NCBI GenBank assembly: GCA_903889265.1
Contig: CAISWS010000309.1
Location: forward strand, 1-39,361
Direction of reading: 5' to 3'
Length of the DNA stretch: 39,361 nt
From: an uncultured Bacteroidota bacterium
GTDB taxonomy: Bacteria > Bacteroidota > Bacteroidia > Chitinophagales > LD1
The notes under the pieces are model-generated. The model saw only the letters and a list, made by a program, of their open reading frames with translations. It was not told the DNA's origin and did not search any database. Both the position numbers and the translations under genes were made by a program. Of this stretch, positions 23,823 to 32,200 are shown one piece after another; position 1 is the stretch's first letter, and each line of letters starts with the position of its first letter.

Positions 23823-26192
23823 ATGCGTCAGTTTTTTGTCATTTTATTATTAAGTGTTTCGTTTAGTCATATAGCATTATCTCAAAAAGCAACCATACAA
23901 GGTAGCATTAAGGATGCCGGTACTGGTGAGTATTTGGAGGGTGCAACAGTGCTTCAGCCACCCACTAACGGCACCACAACCGATATTAGCGGAAATTTCA
24001 AATTAGAGACCGAACCCGGAGATGTTACACTGATTATCAGTTACATCGGTATGAAACAGGATACCATCCATGTTAATGTAAAGCCGGGTCAAACCAAAAC
24101 CAGGGATATTGCTTTAGGCGGCAATAATACCGAGCTGGAAACCATAGTTGTTACTGAAAACAAAGTAGGGGAAAAAATTCAGAAGATAACCCAGTCGGTG
24201 GATGTGATAAAACCGCGCATGCTGGAGGCCAATAACATTACAAATATGGAGGATGCGGTTACCAAGATACCGGGGGTAACCGTGCTTGATGGTTCAATCA
24301 GTGTGCGGGGCGGAAGCGGCTATGCTTATGGGGCTGGTAGCAGGGTTGAATTGGTAATTGATGAAATTCCCTTAATGACCGCCGACCGCCAGGATATTAA
24401 ATGGCCATTTGTACCCATTGAAAATGTGGAACAAATGGAAATGGTAAAGGGCGCATCCAGTGTACAATACGGGGCATCGGCTCTTAACGGGGTTTTAAAT
24501 GTTACCACTGCATATGCACGCGATACGCCTATTACCAGGTTTACCGTATTTTATGAAGGGATAGGCAAGCCCCCTGTCGATTCTTTTAAATGGTGGAAAC
24601 GCGACGGAAAGTTTTTCCAGAACCCAAACACCGCCGGCATGAGTTATTTGCATAGCCAGAAATTCGGTGACTTTGACCTGGTAACCAGCGGCATGTTGAA
24701 AGGCTCGCAAAGCTATTTGCAGGGCGATTACGATTATTACACCCGGTTTAGCGGTAAGTTGCGCTGGCATCCGCGTAAGCTTCAACGATTAACCCTGGAG
24801 TTAGAAGCCAGTTGCCTGTACGATAACAATGGATTTCAGTTTTATTGGCAGGATGCCGGACACCCATATATTCCTGCATCGGGTGTTAACATTGATGAGC
24901 GCTGGTTCTTCGCTTATATTGATCCCAAGTTTAAATACATTGATAAAAAAGGCAACGAACACAAAATCTTTTACCGCGTTTACCGCCAGTCAAACCTGGG
25001 TGGGGTAAGTGGTTTTTGGATCAACTCGGTTTATTACCATTTCAGGCACGATTTTGGAAAATTAGTAAGGCTGTTAGCCGGGGCCGATAATGAACATTAT
25101 AAAGTTATTGATGGTGTTTTGGGAACACATGATGGTGATTATGGCGGAGCTTTTGTAAGCGCACAACTGAACTATAAGTTTTTAACATTAAATGCCGGTG
25201 CGCGCGAAGAATACGTACATGAAGACAGCGTATTTTATCCCACCGTTCCGGTTTTTAGCGCCGGGGCCAGCTTTGAGATACGGAAGTTTAACTATTTAAG
25301 ATTATCTTTTGGGCAGGCCTTCAGGCAACCCAGTATTGCCGAAAGGTTTATACAATATAGCCTGGGAGGGGTTGAAATAATACCCAATACCTCTTTATTA
25401 CCAGAGCGGGGTTATACAACAGAACTGGGTTATAAACGCAGCTTAAAAATCGGAAACTGGTTAGGGTATTTTGATGCATCGGTGTTTTACACCCAGTTTA
25501 AAGATATGATTGAGTTTGTGTTTAATATTGCAGACGTTAATAATACTATAACCCCTTACTTTCAATCGCAGAATATAGCAAAGGCCCGGATTTTTGGCTG
25601 GGAGCTTACGCTTTATGGCGAGGGGCACCTGACACCCAATGTTGACGTAGTTACTTTAATGGGCTACACATACTTTTATGGGGTCGATTTAAATGACCCT
25701 GCCGACCAGTATAATAATAACTTAGGCACTTTCCTTAAAAATGCATTTACCCATTACACACTTAAAACCTACGTTGATGATTATTCATGGAATAAGGAAA
25801 CGGCCGGGATGCTTAAATACCGGAATCCACAACAGTTAAAGGCTGATATTGATTTTATTTTATACAGAAAGGTGCACCTGGGTTCTTCTCTGAAGTACTA
25901 TGGATACATGAGCCAGGTGGATGAAGTTTTTGCTGTTTTTATACCCGGTGTTGACCAATACAGGCAACAAACCAGAAACAAGGGTCAGGCTACCTGGGAC
26001 CTAAGAACAGGTTACGATTTCAACCGGAACCTCGGCCTTAATTTTTTGGTTAAGAACGTGCTGAATAGCTATACAGTTTTCAGGGTTGCCCGGCCTGACT
26101 CTCCGCGGTCTTTTACGGTGCAGCTGGTAGTAAACTTTGGCGGTATGCATAAAGGAAAGTCTATGGCCGCACCACCTATCGGAAACATATAA
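23823..26192 (+). CDS. TonB-dependent outer membrane receptor
   Basis: The 789-residue protein has a signal peptide (MRQFFVILLLSVSFSHIALSQ), a carboxypeptidase-D regulatory-like domain (KATIQGSIKDAG.. to DTIHVNVKPGQT, about residues 22-95), a plug domain (VDVIKPRMLEANNITN, GVTVLDGSISVRGGSG, IENVEQMEMVKGASSVQYG), and a C-terminal 22-strand barrel ending in VNFGGMHKGKSMAAPPIGNI. It imports a large or scarce substrate using TonB. No SusD partner lies beside it, so it is not a typical SusCD polysaccharide pair; a siderophore, vitamin or lipid is equally possible. The 230-bp upstream region has palindromic AACCGGC/GCCGGTT words but no recognised riboswitch. Confidence 0.93.
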   Translation: MRQFFVILLLSVSFSHIALSQKATIQGSIKDAGTGEYLEGATVLQPPTNGTTTDISGNFKLETEPGDVTLIISYIGMKQDTIHVNVKPGQTKTRDIALGGNNTELETIVVTENKVGEKIQKITQSVDVIKPRMLEANNITNMEDAVTKIPGVTVLDGSISVRGGSGYAYGAGSRVELVIDEIPLMTADRQDIKWPFVPIENVEQMEMVKGASSVQYGASALNGVLNVTTAYARDTPITRFTVFYEGIGKPPVDSFKWWKRDGKFFQNPNTAGMSYLHSQKFGDFDLVTSGMLKGSQSYLQGDYDYYTRFSGKLRWHPRKLQRLTLELEASCLYDNNGFQFYWQDAGHPYIPASGVNIDERWFFAYIDPKFKYIDKKGNEHKIFYRVYRQSNLGGVSGFWINSVYYHFRHDFGKLVRLLAGADNEHYKVIDGVLGTHDGDYGGAFVSAQLNYKFLTLNAGAREEYVHEDSVFYPTVPVFSAGASFEIRKFNYLRLSFGQAFRQPSIAERFIQYSLGGVEIIPNTSLLPERGYTTELGYKRSLKIGNWLGYFDASVFYTQFKDMIEFVFNIADVNNTITPYFQSQNIAKARIFGWELTLYGEGHLTPNVDVVTLMGYTYFYGVDLNDPADQYNNNLGTFLKNAFTHYTLKTYVDDYSWNKETAGMLKYRNPQQLKADIDFILYRKVHLGSSLKYYGYMSQVDEVFAVFIPGVDQYRQQTRNKGQATWDLRTGYDFNRNLGLNFLVKNVLNSYTVFRVARPDSPRSFTVQLVVNFGGMHKGKSMAAPPIGNI

Positions 26193-26277
26193 ATTTAGCA
26201 AGGCGGTGTCAATTTGGTACTTCGCCCGTTTTCATATATTTACTGTCAATCCCAACTAAATTTTAAAGCCCCACGTT

Positions 26278-28068
26278 ATGCAAGATTTTACACGCCTCTT
26301 CGACATTATCCATTACCAGGAAGAAAACTATCCGCAGGATGTTGCCTTTGCGGAGAAATTAAACGGGCAATGGGTAAAATTCTCAACCCGTCAGATTATT
26401 GATCAGGCCAATAAAGTAAGCCTCGCACTTTTAAAGCTGGGCGTTAAACCTGCTGATAAAATTGCAACCGTATCAAACAACCGCCCCGAATGGAACATTA
26501 CTGACATTGGCATGTTACAGGTGGGCGCTGTTAATGTGCCGGTTTACCCTACCATCAGCGAGCACGAGTACAAATTCATTTTTAACGACGCCGAAATTAA
26601 ATATGCTTTTGTATCTGATAAAAACCTGTTTGCCAAAATCTCCAGCATCAAAAGCGAAGTTCCGTCACTGATAGAAATTTACAGTTTCGATAAAGTAGAA
26701 GGCTGCAAACATTTCAGCGAATTTCTTGCACTTGCGGATGGGGGAGATTTGCAACAGGTAGAACAGATTAAGGCATCTGTAAAACCAGAAACCTTAGCTA
26801 CCATTATTTACACCTCGGGCACCACTGGTAACCCAAAAGGCGTAATGCTATCGCACAACAATATCGTAAGCAACATAAAGGGCGTATCGCCACTTTTGCC
26901 CCTTGACCCCTCAAAGCAGGTGCTTAGCTTTTTACCCCTGTGCCATATTTTTGAGCGTGTAGTGGTATATGTGTACATGATGCACGGCGTATCGGTTTAC
27001 TATGCCGAAAGTATTGATAAACTTACGGATAACTTAAAAGAGGTACACCCTCACTTTTTTACCACCGTGCCACGCCTGCTTGAAAAAGTTTACATCAAAT
27101 TAGAAGGCGCAGGTGCCAGCCTGACCGGCTGGAAAAAAAACCTGTATGCCAATGCGCTTGAATTTGCCAGAAATTACGATGTGTCTAAACCATTAAGCCT
27201 GGCCGATAAATTAAAGAAGGCGGTTTACGACAAACTTATTTACGTAAAGTGGCGCGAAGCCCTGGGCGGCCAGTGCGAAGGTATTTGCGCAGGTGCTGCA
27301 GCGCTTAATCCGTTATTGGCCCGTGTATTTACCTGTGCAGGTATTCCTATTATGGAAGGTTACGGCCAAACGGAATCATCGCCGGTTATTACCGTAAATC
27401 CTTTCGACCTGAATAAAATATGCTTTGGCACCGTAGGTATGACTATTGAAGGAGTTACCGTGCAATTAGAGCATCGCGAAGGAATGGCCGAAGGAGATGG
27501 AGAGATACTTGCCAAAGGCCCCAACATTATGATGGGCTATTATAAACGCCCCGACCTGACTGCTGAAACAGTTGTAGACGGATGGCTTCGCACAGGCGAT
27601 GTTGGAACCTGGGTGGATTACCGGGGCGGTAAATATTTAAAAATTACCGACCGCGTAAAAGAGTTATTTAAAACCTCTGGTGGCAAATACATTTCGCCGC
27701 AGCAGATTGAAAACAAAATGAAGGAAATTCCTTATATAGAGCAGATTATGGCTGTGGGCGAAAACCGCAATTTTGTTTCGGCCCTGATAGTACCTAACTT
27801 CCTCAACCTTTCAGAATGGTGCCTTAAAAACAGCGTCCATGCTACCACTCCCGATGAAATGGTGAAGAACCCTGAAGTACTTAAACTTTTTAAAAGCGCC
27901 ATTGATGAGAAGAACAAAAATTTTGGCCAGTGGGAAACCATTAAAAAGTTTGAACTGATGCCAAAGGAATGGACTATAGAAGGAGGAGAGTTAACGCCAA
28001 CTACCAAGATAAAGAGGAAGGTGGTGTTGGAGAAATACAAGGATGTGATTGACCGTATTTATTCATAA
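26278..28068 (+). CDS. Long-chain fatty acid-CoA ligase (AMP-dependent synthetase)
   Basis: The 596-residue enzyme has the ANL motifs in order: the phosphate loop TSGTTGNPKGVM, YGQTESSPV (A5), GWLRTGDVG (A7) and the hinge DRVKELFKTSGGKYISP with catalytic Lys region near GELTPTTKIKRK. It adenylates a fatty acid and loads it on CoA. Length and the long insertion after the phosphate loop fit the FAA/FadD15-type long-chain group. It is 85 bp after the receptor gene on the same strand, and could be cotranscribed or have its own promoter (TTTGG and TATATTTA-like words in the gap are imperfect). Confidence 0.92.
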   Translation: MQDFTRLFDIIHYQEENYPQDVAFAEKLNGQWVKFSTRQIIDQANKVSLALLKLGVKPADKIATVSNNRPEWNITDIGMLQVGAVNVPVYPTISEHEYKFIFNDAEIKYAFVSDKNLFAKISSIKSEVPSLIEIYSFDKVEGCKHFSEFLALADGGDLQQVEQIKASVKPETLATIIYTSGTTGNPKGVMLSHNNIVSNIKGVSPLLPLDPSKQVLSFLPLCHIFERVVVYVYMMHGVSVYYAESIDKLTDNLKEVHPHFFTTVPRLLEKVYIKLEGAGASLTGWKKNLYANALEFARNYDVSKPLSLADKLKKAVYDKLIYVKWREALGGQCEGICAGAAALNPLLARVFTCAGIPIMEGYGQTESSPVITVNPFDLNKICFGTVGMTIEGVTVQLEHREGMAEGDGEILAKGPNIMMGYYKRPDLTAETVVDGWLRTGDVGTWVDYRGGKYLKITDRVKELFKTSGGKYISPQQIENKMKEIPYIEQIMAVGENRNFVSALIVPNFLNLSEWCLKNSVHATTPDEMVKNPEVLKLFKSAIDEKNKNFGQWETIKKFELMPKEWTIEGGELTPTTKIKRKVVLEKYKDVIDRIYS

Positions 28069-28119
28069 CTCCTGCATCAGGAAATACTTTATTCTATACA
28101 GAATTAATTATCTTCGGAT

Positions 28120-28372
28120 ATGAGTAAATTCGAAAAGCTACTCTTCAAATTATTGAGTGGTAATGGTGATAAGAATTTCAGTTTCGCAGATTTAGTCAGG
28201 ATATTAGAAACTTTTGGGTTCAGCAATAGAATAAAAGGTGGGCATCACATTTTTTTACAAAGATGGGGTGCCTGAAATTATTAATTTGCAGGAAGGAGAA
28301 TCGGGTAAAGCTAAACCATATCAGGTAAAGCAGGTTAGGGAACTCTTGATTAAGTATAGATTTATTAACTAG
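28120..28372 (+). pseudogene. hicA: HicA toxin gene, frameshifted at a T7 tract
   Basis: Frame from ATG 28120 reads MSKFEKLLFKLLSGNGDKNF and on through RIKGGHHIFLQRWGA, then stops at 28273-28275. Removing one T from the 7-T run at 28250-28256 continues GGHHIFYKDGVPEIINLQ and KAKPYQVKQVRELLIKYRFIN to the stop at 28370-28372, which is a normal 83-residue HicA with the GGHHIF catalytic His. HicA is an mRNA interferase. An intact hicB follows 14 bp downstream. The indel may be real, phase-variable or a sequencing error in the homopolymer. Confidence 0.8.
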
Positions 28373-28386
28373 ACAATTCAATCGGT

Positions 28387-28599
28387 ATGAACTATAAATA
28401 TGAAATAATTATCTATTGGAGTGAAACTGATGCTGCATTTATAGCAGAAGTTCCTGAGTTACCAGGTTGTATGGCTGATGGAAAAACTTATGCCGCCGCA
28501 TTAAAAAGTATACAATCAGTAATTGATGAATGGATAGAGACTGCCCAAACGTTAAACCGCCCTATCCCTGTTCCAAAGGGAAGATTGATTTTTGCGTAA
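28387..28599 (+). CDS. hicB: HicB-family antitoxin
   Basis: A 70-residue protein with the HicB N-terminal fold: YEIIIYWSETDAAFIAEVPELPGCMADGKTYAAAL, followed by a helix around SIQSVIDEWIETA. It neutralises HicA by covering its active site. No separate DNA-binding C-terminal domain is present, which is common in short HicB forms. It is the second gene of the broken hicA pair. Confidence 0.85.
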   Translation: MNYKYEIIIYWSETDAAFIAEVPELPGCMADGKTYAAALKSIQSVIDEWIETAQTLNRPIPVPKGRLIFA

Positions 28600-28696
28600 A
28601 TCCCCGATGGTGTTACGTAGGACAGTTTGGAAACCGGAAGAATAGTTATAAATAATTTCATTATACTTGTCTTTGAAATTTATAATCTAAAAAACA

Positions 28697-29256
28697 ATGC
28701 AACTCTGTCAAAGACTAGTTATCGTTTTGTTAGAAGTTGTTCAATTTGGTTCAATGACTTGGGCATTGATATGGTGGTTTAAAAAAACACTTGAAGTGAA
28801 ACGGTGGGAGCTTCAGTTTATAAAAATTGCAGGCATGCCTTATGTATTTGCGCATTTAATCGCTGCTTTATTTAATCCGCTACCCCCCCTTACGTATATT
28901 GTTTAGGGATCATATTATTATCGTTTGCCATAGTGTTATTTTTTTGGAGTTTCTACTCTTTTAATAAAGCACCATCGGTAGCTTATTCAGGAGAGATATG
29001 CACGCCTCTGAATATATCAGGGCCATACAGGTTTATACGCCATCCTTTTTACACTTCGTATCTTTTAACGTGGTTGGGCGGTACTTTATCATCCGGTTGT
29101 TATTTATTATTTGTTACATTCTTTTCGATGCTGTTTATTTATTACCGCGCTGCTAAAGAGGAGGAGCGGCAGTGGTTGCAAAGTAGCAAGGGGAATTTGT
29201 ACAAAGAGTATAAACACAATACCGGTATGTTCCTTCCAGGCTATAATCTTATTTAA
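28697..29256 (+). pseudogene. Isoprenylcysteine carboxyl methyltransferase-like membrane protein, frameshifted at a C7 tract
   Basis: The first part (ATG 28697) runs through hydrophobic segments to ALFNPLPP and then stops at 28904-28906. From the C run at 28883-28889 the neighbouring frame continues YVYCLGIILLSFAIVLFFWSFYS and the ICMT/PEMT-type motif GPYRFIRHPFYTSYLL, ending at 29256. One added C (7 to 8) joins the two frames into about 186 residues, a normal size for this family. Members methylate lipids or small membrane-bound acceptors. The tail EEERQWL fits the family. Like hicA, the break is in a homopolymer, so it may be an error or a real inactivation. Confidence 0.7.
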
Positions 29257-29260
29257 GAAA

Positions 29261-29932
29261 ATGAAAATACGATTACTTAGTCACAAGACTGATTTATTAA
29301 GTTACTCAGAAAAGTATAAAAAGATCGGGTCATCTTTAGAGGTTGGTACTCCGGTAGTTCCATTGGAGTATTTAAGTAATAATCTTGTATATGGGTTCTA
29401 CAAAAACGGTCAGCAGGTGGCAGGATTTATAATCGGTATAAATGCTCCATTCAGAAGTATAGAAATATTTACCCCTTCAGAGCTAAGGGAGACTTTAATG
29501 GTGTTTTTAAATAATGGCCATGAGGTGTGTGAACTTGCCGGCTTCTGGATACAAGATGACTGCACTGATTTTTTTGATAACATATTTATATGGAATAGCG
29601 TTCGTCAAAAAATCAATATAAAGGGAAAGAAGTTTTTTATGGGAGGTACATTTGTAAAAGGGATGGCAAACTTATGCTCTTTTGCAAGCTATGCACATCT
29701 TATATGTACTGGTAAAGTAAATGACAAGCCAAGTTGGGTTATTATTACCTGGACAAGGTATGCTATCGTTTCGTTATTACAGGTTATTATTTATAAAGTA
29801 ATAAAAGGCATTTATAAGTCTTTAGGACAAAGGATGTCTAATTACATTCAGTTTGACAATAAAGCAATGATTAATGTTGCAAAGGAGCTAAAAAGTGATC
29901 CCTCAACGATAGACATGCTGACTATCTCTTAA
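29261..29932 (+). CDS. Unknown protein, 223 residues
   Basis: ATG 29261 is only 4 bp after the ICMT-like gene, so they form an operon; a longer frame beginning at 29111 overlaps that gene and is not credible. The protein begins MKIRLLSHKTDLLSYSEKYKK, has mixed alpha/beta character with VAGFIIGINAPFRSIEIF and ELAGFWIQDDCTDFFDN, and a hydrophobic segment near residues 160-175 (WVIITWTRYAIVSLLQVIIYK). I do not recognise a family. The strand-strand-helix pattern could be an acetyltransferase-like fold, but no diagnostic residues are visible. The region is AT-rich relative to its flanks. Confidence 0.55.
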   Translation: MKIRLLSHKTDLLSYSEKYKKIGSSLEVGTPVVPLEYLSNNLVYGFYKNGQQVAGFIIGINAPFRSIEIFTPSELRETLMVFLNNGHEVCELAGFWIQDDCTDFFDNIFIWNSVRQKINIKGKKFFMGGTFVKGMANLCSFASYAHLICTGKVNDKPSWVIITWTRYAIVSLLQVIIYKVIKGIYKSLGQRMSNYIQFDNKAMINVAKELKSDPSTIDMLTIS

Positions 29933-30038
29933 TGCATTGTATCTATAATCTCACTACATTTCTTTAACTTTTCTTTTACTCTACCAATTTAATAGATTAT
30001 TCTACCTTCGTAAAAATTAAACACTAAAACTAATAACC

Positions 30039-30677
30039 ATGGCTACTTTAAGACTTGGGGACATAGCCCCCGATTTTACCGCTGAAAGCAGCGAAGGAAC
30101 AATCCATTTTCACGAATGGCTGGGCAACGGCTGGGGTGTTCTGTTTTCGCACCCTGCTGATTTTACTCCGGTTTGCACCACCGAATTAGGTGCCGCTGCA
30201 AAGTATAAAGATGAATTTGCCAAGCGCAACGTAAAAATTGCTGCATTAAGTGTTGACCCGATTGGCAAACACCACGAGTGGATTAAGGACATTAACGAAA
30301 CACAAAACACAACCGTTAATTTTCCATTGATTGCCGACCCGGAAAAGAAGGTTGCCCTGTTATATGATATGATACACCCAAACGCCAGCGAGAACTTTAC
30401 CGTGCGTTCGGTATTTGTTATCGGCCCCGATAAAAAGGTTAAGCTTACGCTTACCTATCCCGCAAGCACCGGGCGTAATTTTGTTGAGTTGCTCCGCGTA
30501 ATTGATAGCCTTCAACTAACAGCTAACTATTCCGTTGCCACACCAGCCGATTGGAAAAGCGGCGAAGATGTAGTTATAGTGCCGGCTGTAAAGGATGAGG
30601 ATATTCCTGCTAAATTCCCTAAAGGGCACACGCGCATTAAGCCCTATTTAAGGACGACTCCGCAGCCAAATAAGTAA
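30039..30677 (+). CDS. 1-Cys peroxiredoxin (Prx6 type)
   Basis: A 212-residue protein with the Prx6 active site HPADFTPVCTTELG, the peroxidatic Cys at about residue 46, and the C-terminal Prx6 extension ending in RTTPQPNK. There is no second conserved resolving Cys in the AhpC position, so it is of the 1-Cys class. It reduces peroxides. It opens a cluster of stress genes (MarR, pirin, YceI, OsmC) on the same strand. A TACCTTCG word at 30003-30010 is a near match to the -7 element. A perfect 8-bp hairpin after the stop (30720-30738) may end this transcript. Confidence 0.93.
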   Translation: MATLRLGDIAPDFTAESSEGTIHFHEWLGNGWGVLFSHPADFTPVCTTELGAAAKYKDEFAKRNVKIAALSVDPIGKHHEWIKDINETQNTTVNFPLIADPEKKVALLYDMIHPNASENFTVRSVFVIGPDKKVKLTLTYPASTGRNFVELLRVIDSLQLTANYSVATPADWKSGEDVVIVPAVKDEDIPAKFPKGHTRIKPYLRTTPQPNK

Positions 30678-30719
30678 AGCAACCTATAGGCATAAGCTCA
30701 CTCCCTGAAGGTATTATAA

Positions 30720-30738
30720 CCCTCTCCTTTGGAGAGGG
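30720..30738 (+). terminator. Hairpin after the peroxiredoxin gene (terminator or repeat)
   Basis: CCCTCTCC-TTT-GGAGAGGG is a perfect 8-bp stem, followed by G-rich GCGGGGTGAGGGG, not a T-run. It is a common dispersed Bacteroidota unit; a stop or attenuating role between the peroxiredoxin and marR genes is plausible. Confidence 0.5.
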
Positions 30739-30762
30739 CGGGGTGAGGGGCATTTGTAATAT

Positions 30763-30792
30763 TTGTATCTACAATAATTATCTCTACCTTTG
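30763..30792 (+). promoter_or_regulatory. marR promoter with overlapping palindromic operator
   Basis: TTGTATCTACAA (30763-30774) is a palindrome TTGTA-N2-TACAA. Its first TTG doubles as the -33 element; TACCTTTG at 30785-30792 is an exact -7 element with 19 bp between. The same layout precedes pirin (31362-31391). Binding by the MarR protein is inferred. Confidence 0.65.
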
Positions 30793-30810
30793 CATCGAAA
30801 CTTTAACGAT

Positions 30811-31296
30811 ATGAAGTTAGAAGATGAAATTATGCAGCAAAGAGGGTTTGCCAGTGAGTACGACAAGGCAATTATCAATATATTTTTTACCAGCAGCTGG
30901 CTTTATAATTTAAATGCCGCCCGCCTGAAAGAATATGGTGTTACGCCCGAACAGTTTAACGTATTGCGCATCCTTCGGGGCTCTTACCCAAAACCCATGA
31001 TGTTGAATGATATATCTGCCCGTATGTTGGACAAATCAAGCAACGCAACGCGTTTAGTAGAAAAACTGAGGCAAAAAGGCTTGGTAAAAAGGGAAATATG
31101 CCCCAATAACCGCCGTCAGGTGGATATCATGATTACGGAAGCAGGCCTTGGCTCGCTTACCGCCATTGACAATGGCTGCCAGGAATGGATGAAATCAGTT
31201 AAAAGCCTGAGTGAGGCAGAGGTGGCCGAGCTAAACCGTATTTTAGATTCGCTAAGAGACCAACAGCCCATAACCGAAGTTGCTCAAAGCCGTTAG
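30811..31296 (+). CDS. MarR-family transcriptional regulator
   Basis: A 161-residue winged-helix protein: the recognition region reads MMLNDISARMLDKSSNATRLVEKLRQKGLVKRE, then the wing with CPNNRRQVDIMITEAG, matching the MarR fold. MarR proteins bind as dimers to palindromes. No N-terminal redox Cys of the OhrR type is present; the one Cys near the wing (EICPNN) is the only obvious thiol sensor. ATG 30811 is preferred over TTG 30790, which overlaps the -7 element. The gene sits between peroxiredoxin and pirin, and its own promoter has the same palindrome as the pirin promoter. Confidence 0.9.
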   Translation: MKLEDEIMQQRGFASEYDKAIINIFFTSSWLYNLNAARLKEYGVTPEQFNVLRILRGSYPKPMMLNDISARMLDKSSNATRLVEKLRQKGLVKREICPNNRRQVDIMITEAGLGSLTAIDNGCQEWMKSVKSLSEAEVAELNRILDSLRDQQPITEVAQSR

Positions 31297-31361
31297 CAAG
31301 CGGCAAAATCGACTTAACATTGAGAAAAATGTTAAAACGCTTAAAAAAAATGAATTAATAG

Positions 31362-31391
31362 TTGTAGATACAATAATTGTATTTACTTTTG
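31362..31391 (+). promoter_or_regulatory. pirin promoter with overlapping palindromic operator
   Basis: TTGTAGATACAA (31362-31373) is a TTGTA-N2-TACAA palindrome, followed by ATAATTGT; ACAATAATTGT is a second overlapping palindrome. TACTTTTG at 31384-31391 is an exact -7 element, 19 bp from the TTG. The layout is identical to that of marR. Confidence 0.65.
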
Positions 31392-31418
31392 TTATCGAAA
31401 TCAAAAAAAGGATTCATT

Positions 31419-32129
31419 ATGAAAAAGATCATTCACCGGGCCGAAGAAAGAGGCTACGCAGATCACGGATGGTTGAAAGCCCATCACTCATTCAGCTTTG
31501 CTAATTATCACGACCCAGGCAAAGTGCATTTTGGAGAGTTAAGAGTATTTAATGACGACAGTATTGCCCCGGGCATGGGCTTTGGTAAACACCCGCATGA
31601 TAATATGGAAATAGTAACCATACCATTATCAGGGGCGGTTAAGCACGGCGACAGCATGGGCAACCAGGGCGTTATTAATGCAGGGGATGTTCAGATTATG
31701 AGTGCCGGAACCGGCATTGTGCATTCAGAGTTTAATGCATCAGCAACTGAGTTTCTAAACTTATTTCAAATATGGGTGTTCCCTAAGGTAAGAAACATTG
31801 AGCCCAGGTACGACCAAAAAACATTTCCGGCTGTCGACCGCAAAGGAAAGTTTCAGGTACTTGTTTCGCCAGATAAGGAAGATGGTTCTATGTGGGTTAA
31901 TCAGGATGTATGGTTCGTACGTGGCGATTTTTCAAAAGGAAGCGATGTAAGCTATGCCCCTAAGTTAAAAGGAAACGGCCTTTACCTGATGGTAATTACC
32001 GGCGAAGTGGAGGTGGCCGGCGAAACGCTTAAAAAGCGCGATGCAATCGGCTTATGGGATTTGGAAAAAGCCGAAATAAAAATAAACAGCGATGCCGAAT
32101 TGCTGATTATAGATGTTCCGATGGTCTGA
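31419..32129 (+). CDS. Pirin family protein
   Basis: A 236-residue bicupin: KIIHRAEERGYADHGWLKAHHSFSFANYHD at the start, metal-binding FGKHPHDNMEIVTIPL and GTGIVHSEFN with the His/His/His/Glu ligand set, as in pirins. Bacterial pirins such as YhhW have quercetinase activity; others tune redox or metabolic enzymes. It is controlled by a promoter with the same palindrome as marR, so derepression under an inducing signal is likely. ATG 31419 is preferred because the longer frame starts inside the promoter. Confidence 0.93.
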   Translation: MKKIIHRAEERGYADHGWLKAHHSFSFANYHDPGKVHFGELRVFNDDSIAPGMGFGKHPHDNMEIVTIPLSGAVKHGDSMGNQGVINAGDVQIMSAGTGIVHSEFNASATEFLNLFQIWVFPKVRNIEPRYDQKTFPAVDRKGKFQVLVSPDKEDGSMWVNQDVWFVRGDFSKGSDVSYAPKLKGNGLYLMVITGEVEVAGETLKKRDAIGLWDLEKAEIKINSDAELLIIDVPMV

Positions 32130-32200
32130 CATAATCACTGTTCTACTGTATTCAAAGCATTAAAATAAATTTCATTCATTAATCTCAAAAAATTAAAAAA

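Noticed and set aside
23823-26192. SusC of a polysaccharide utilisation locus
   Set aside because: No SusD gene or glycoside hydrolase lies next to it; the nearest GH is 7 kb away on the other strand.
29111-29260. N-terminal extension of the 223-residue unknown protein
   Set aside because: It overlaps the coding part of the ICMT-like gene in another frame; ATG 29261 is 4 bp after that gene and fits better.
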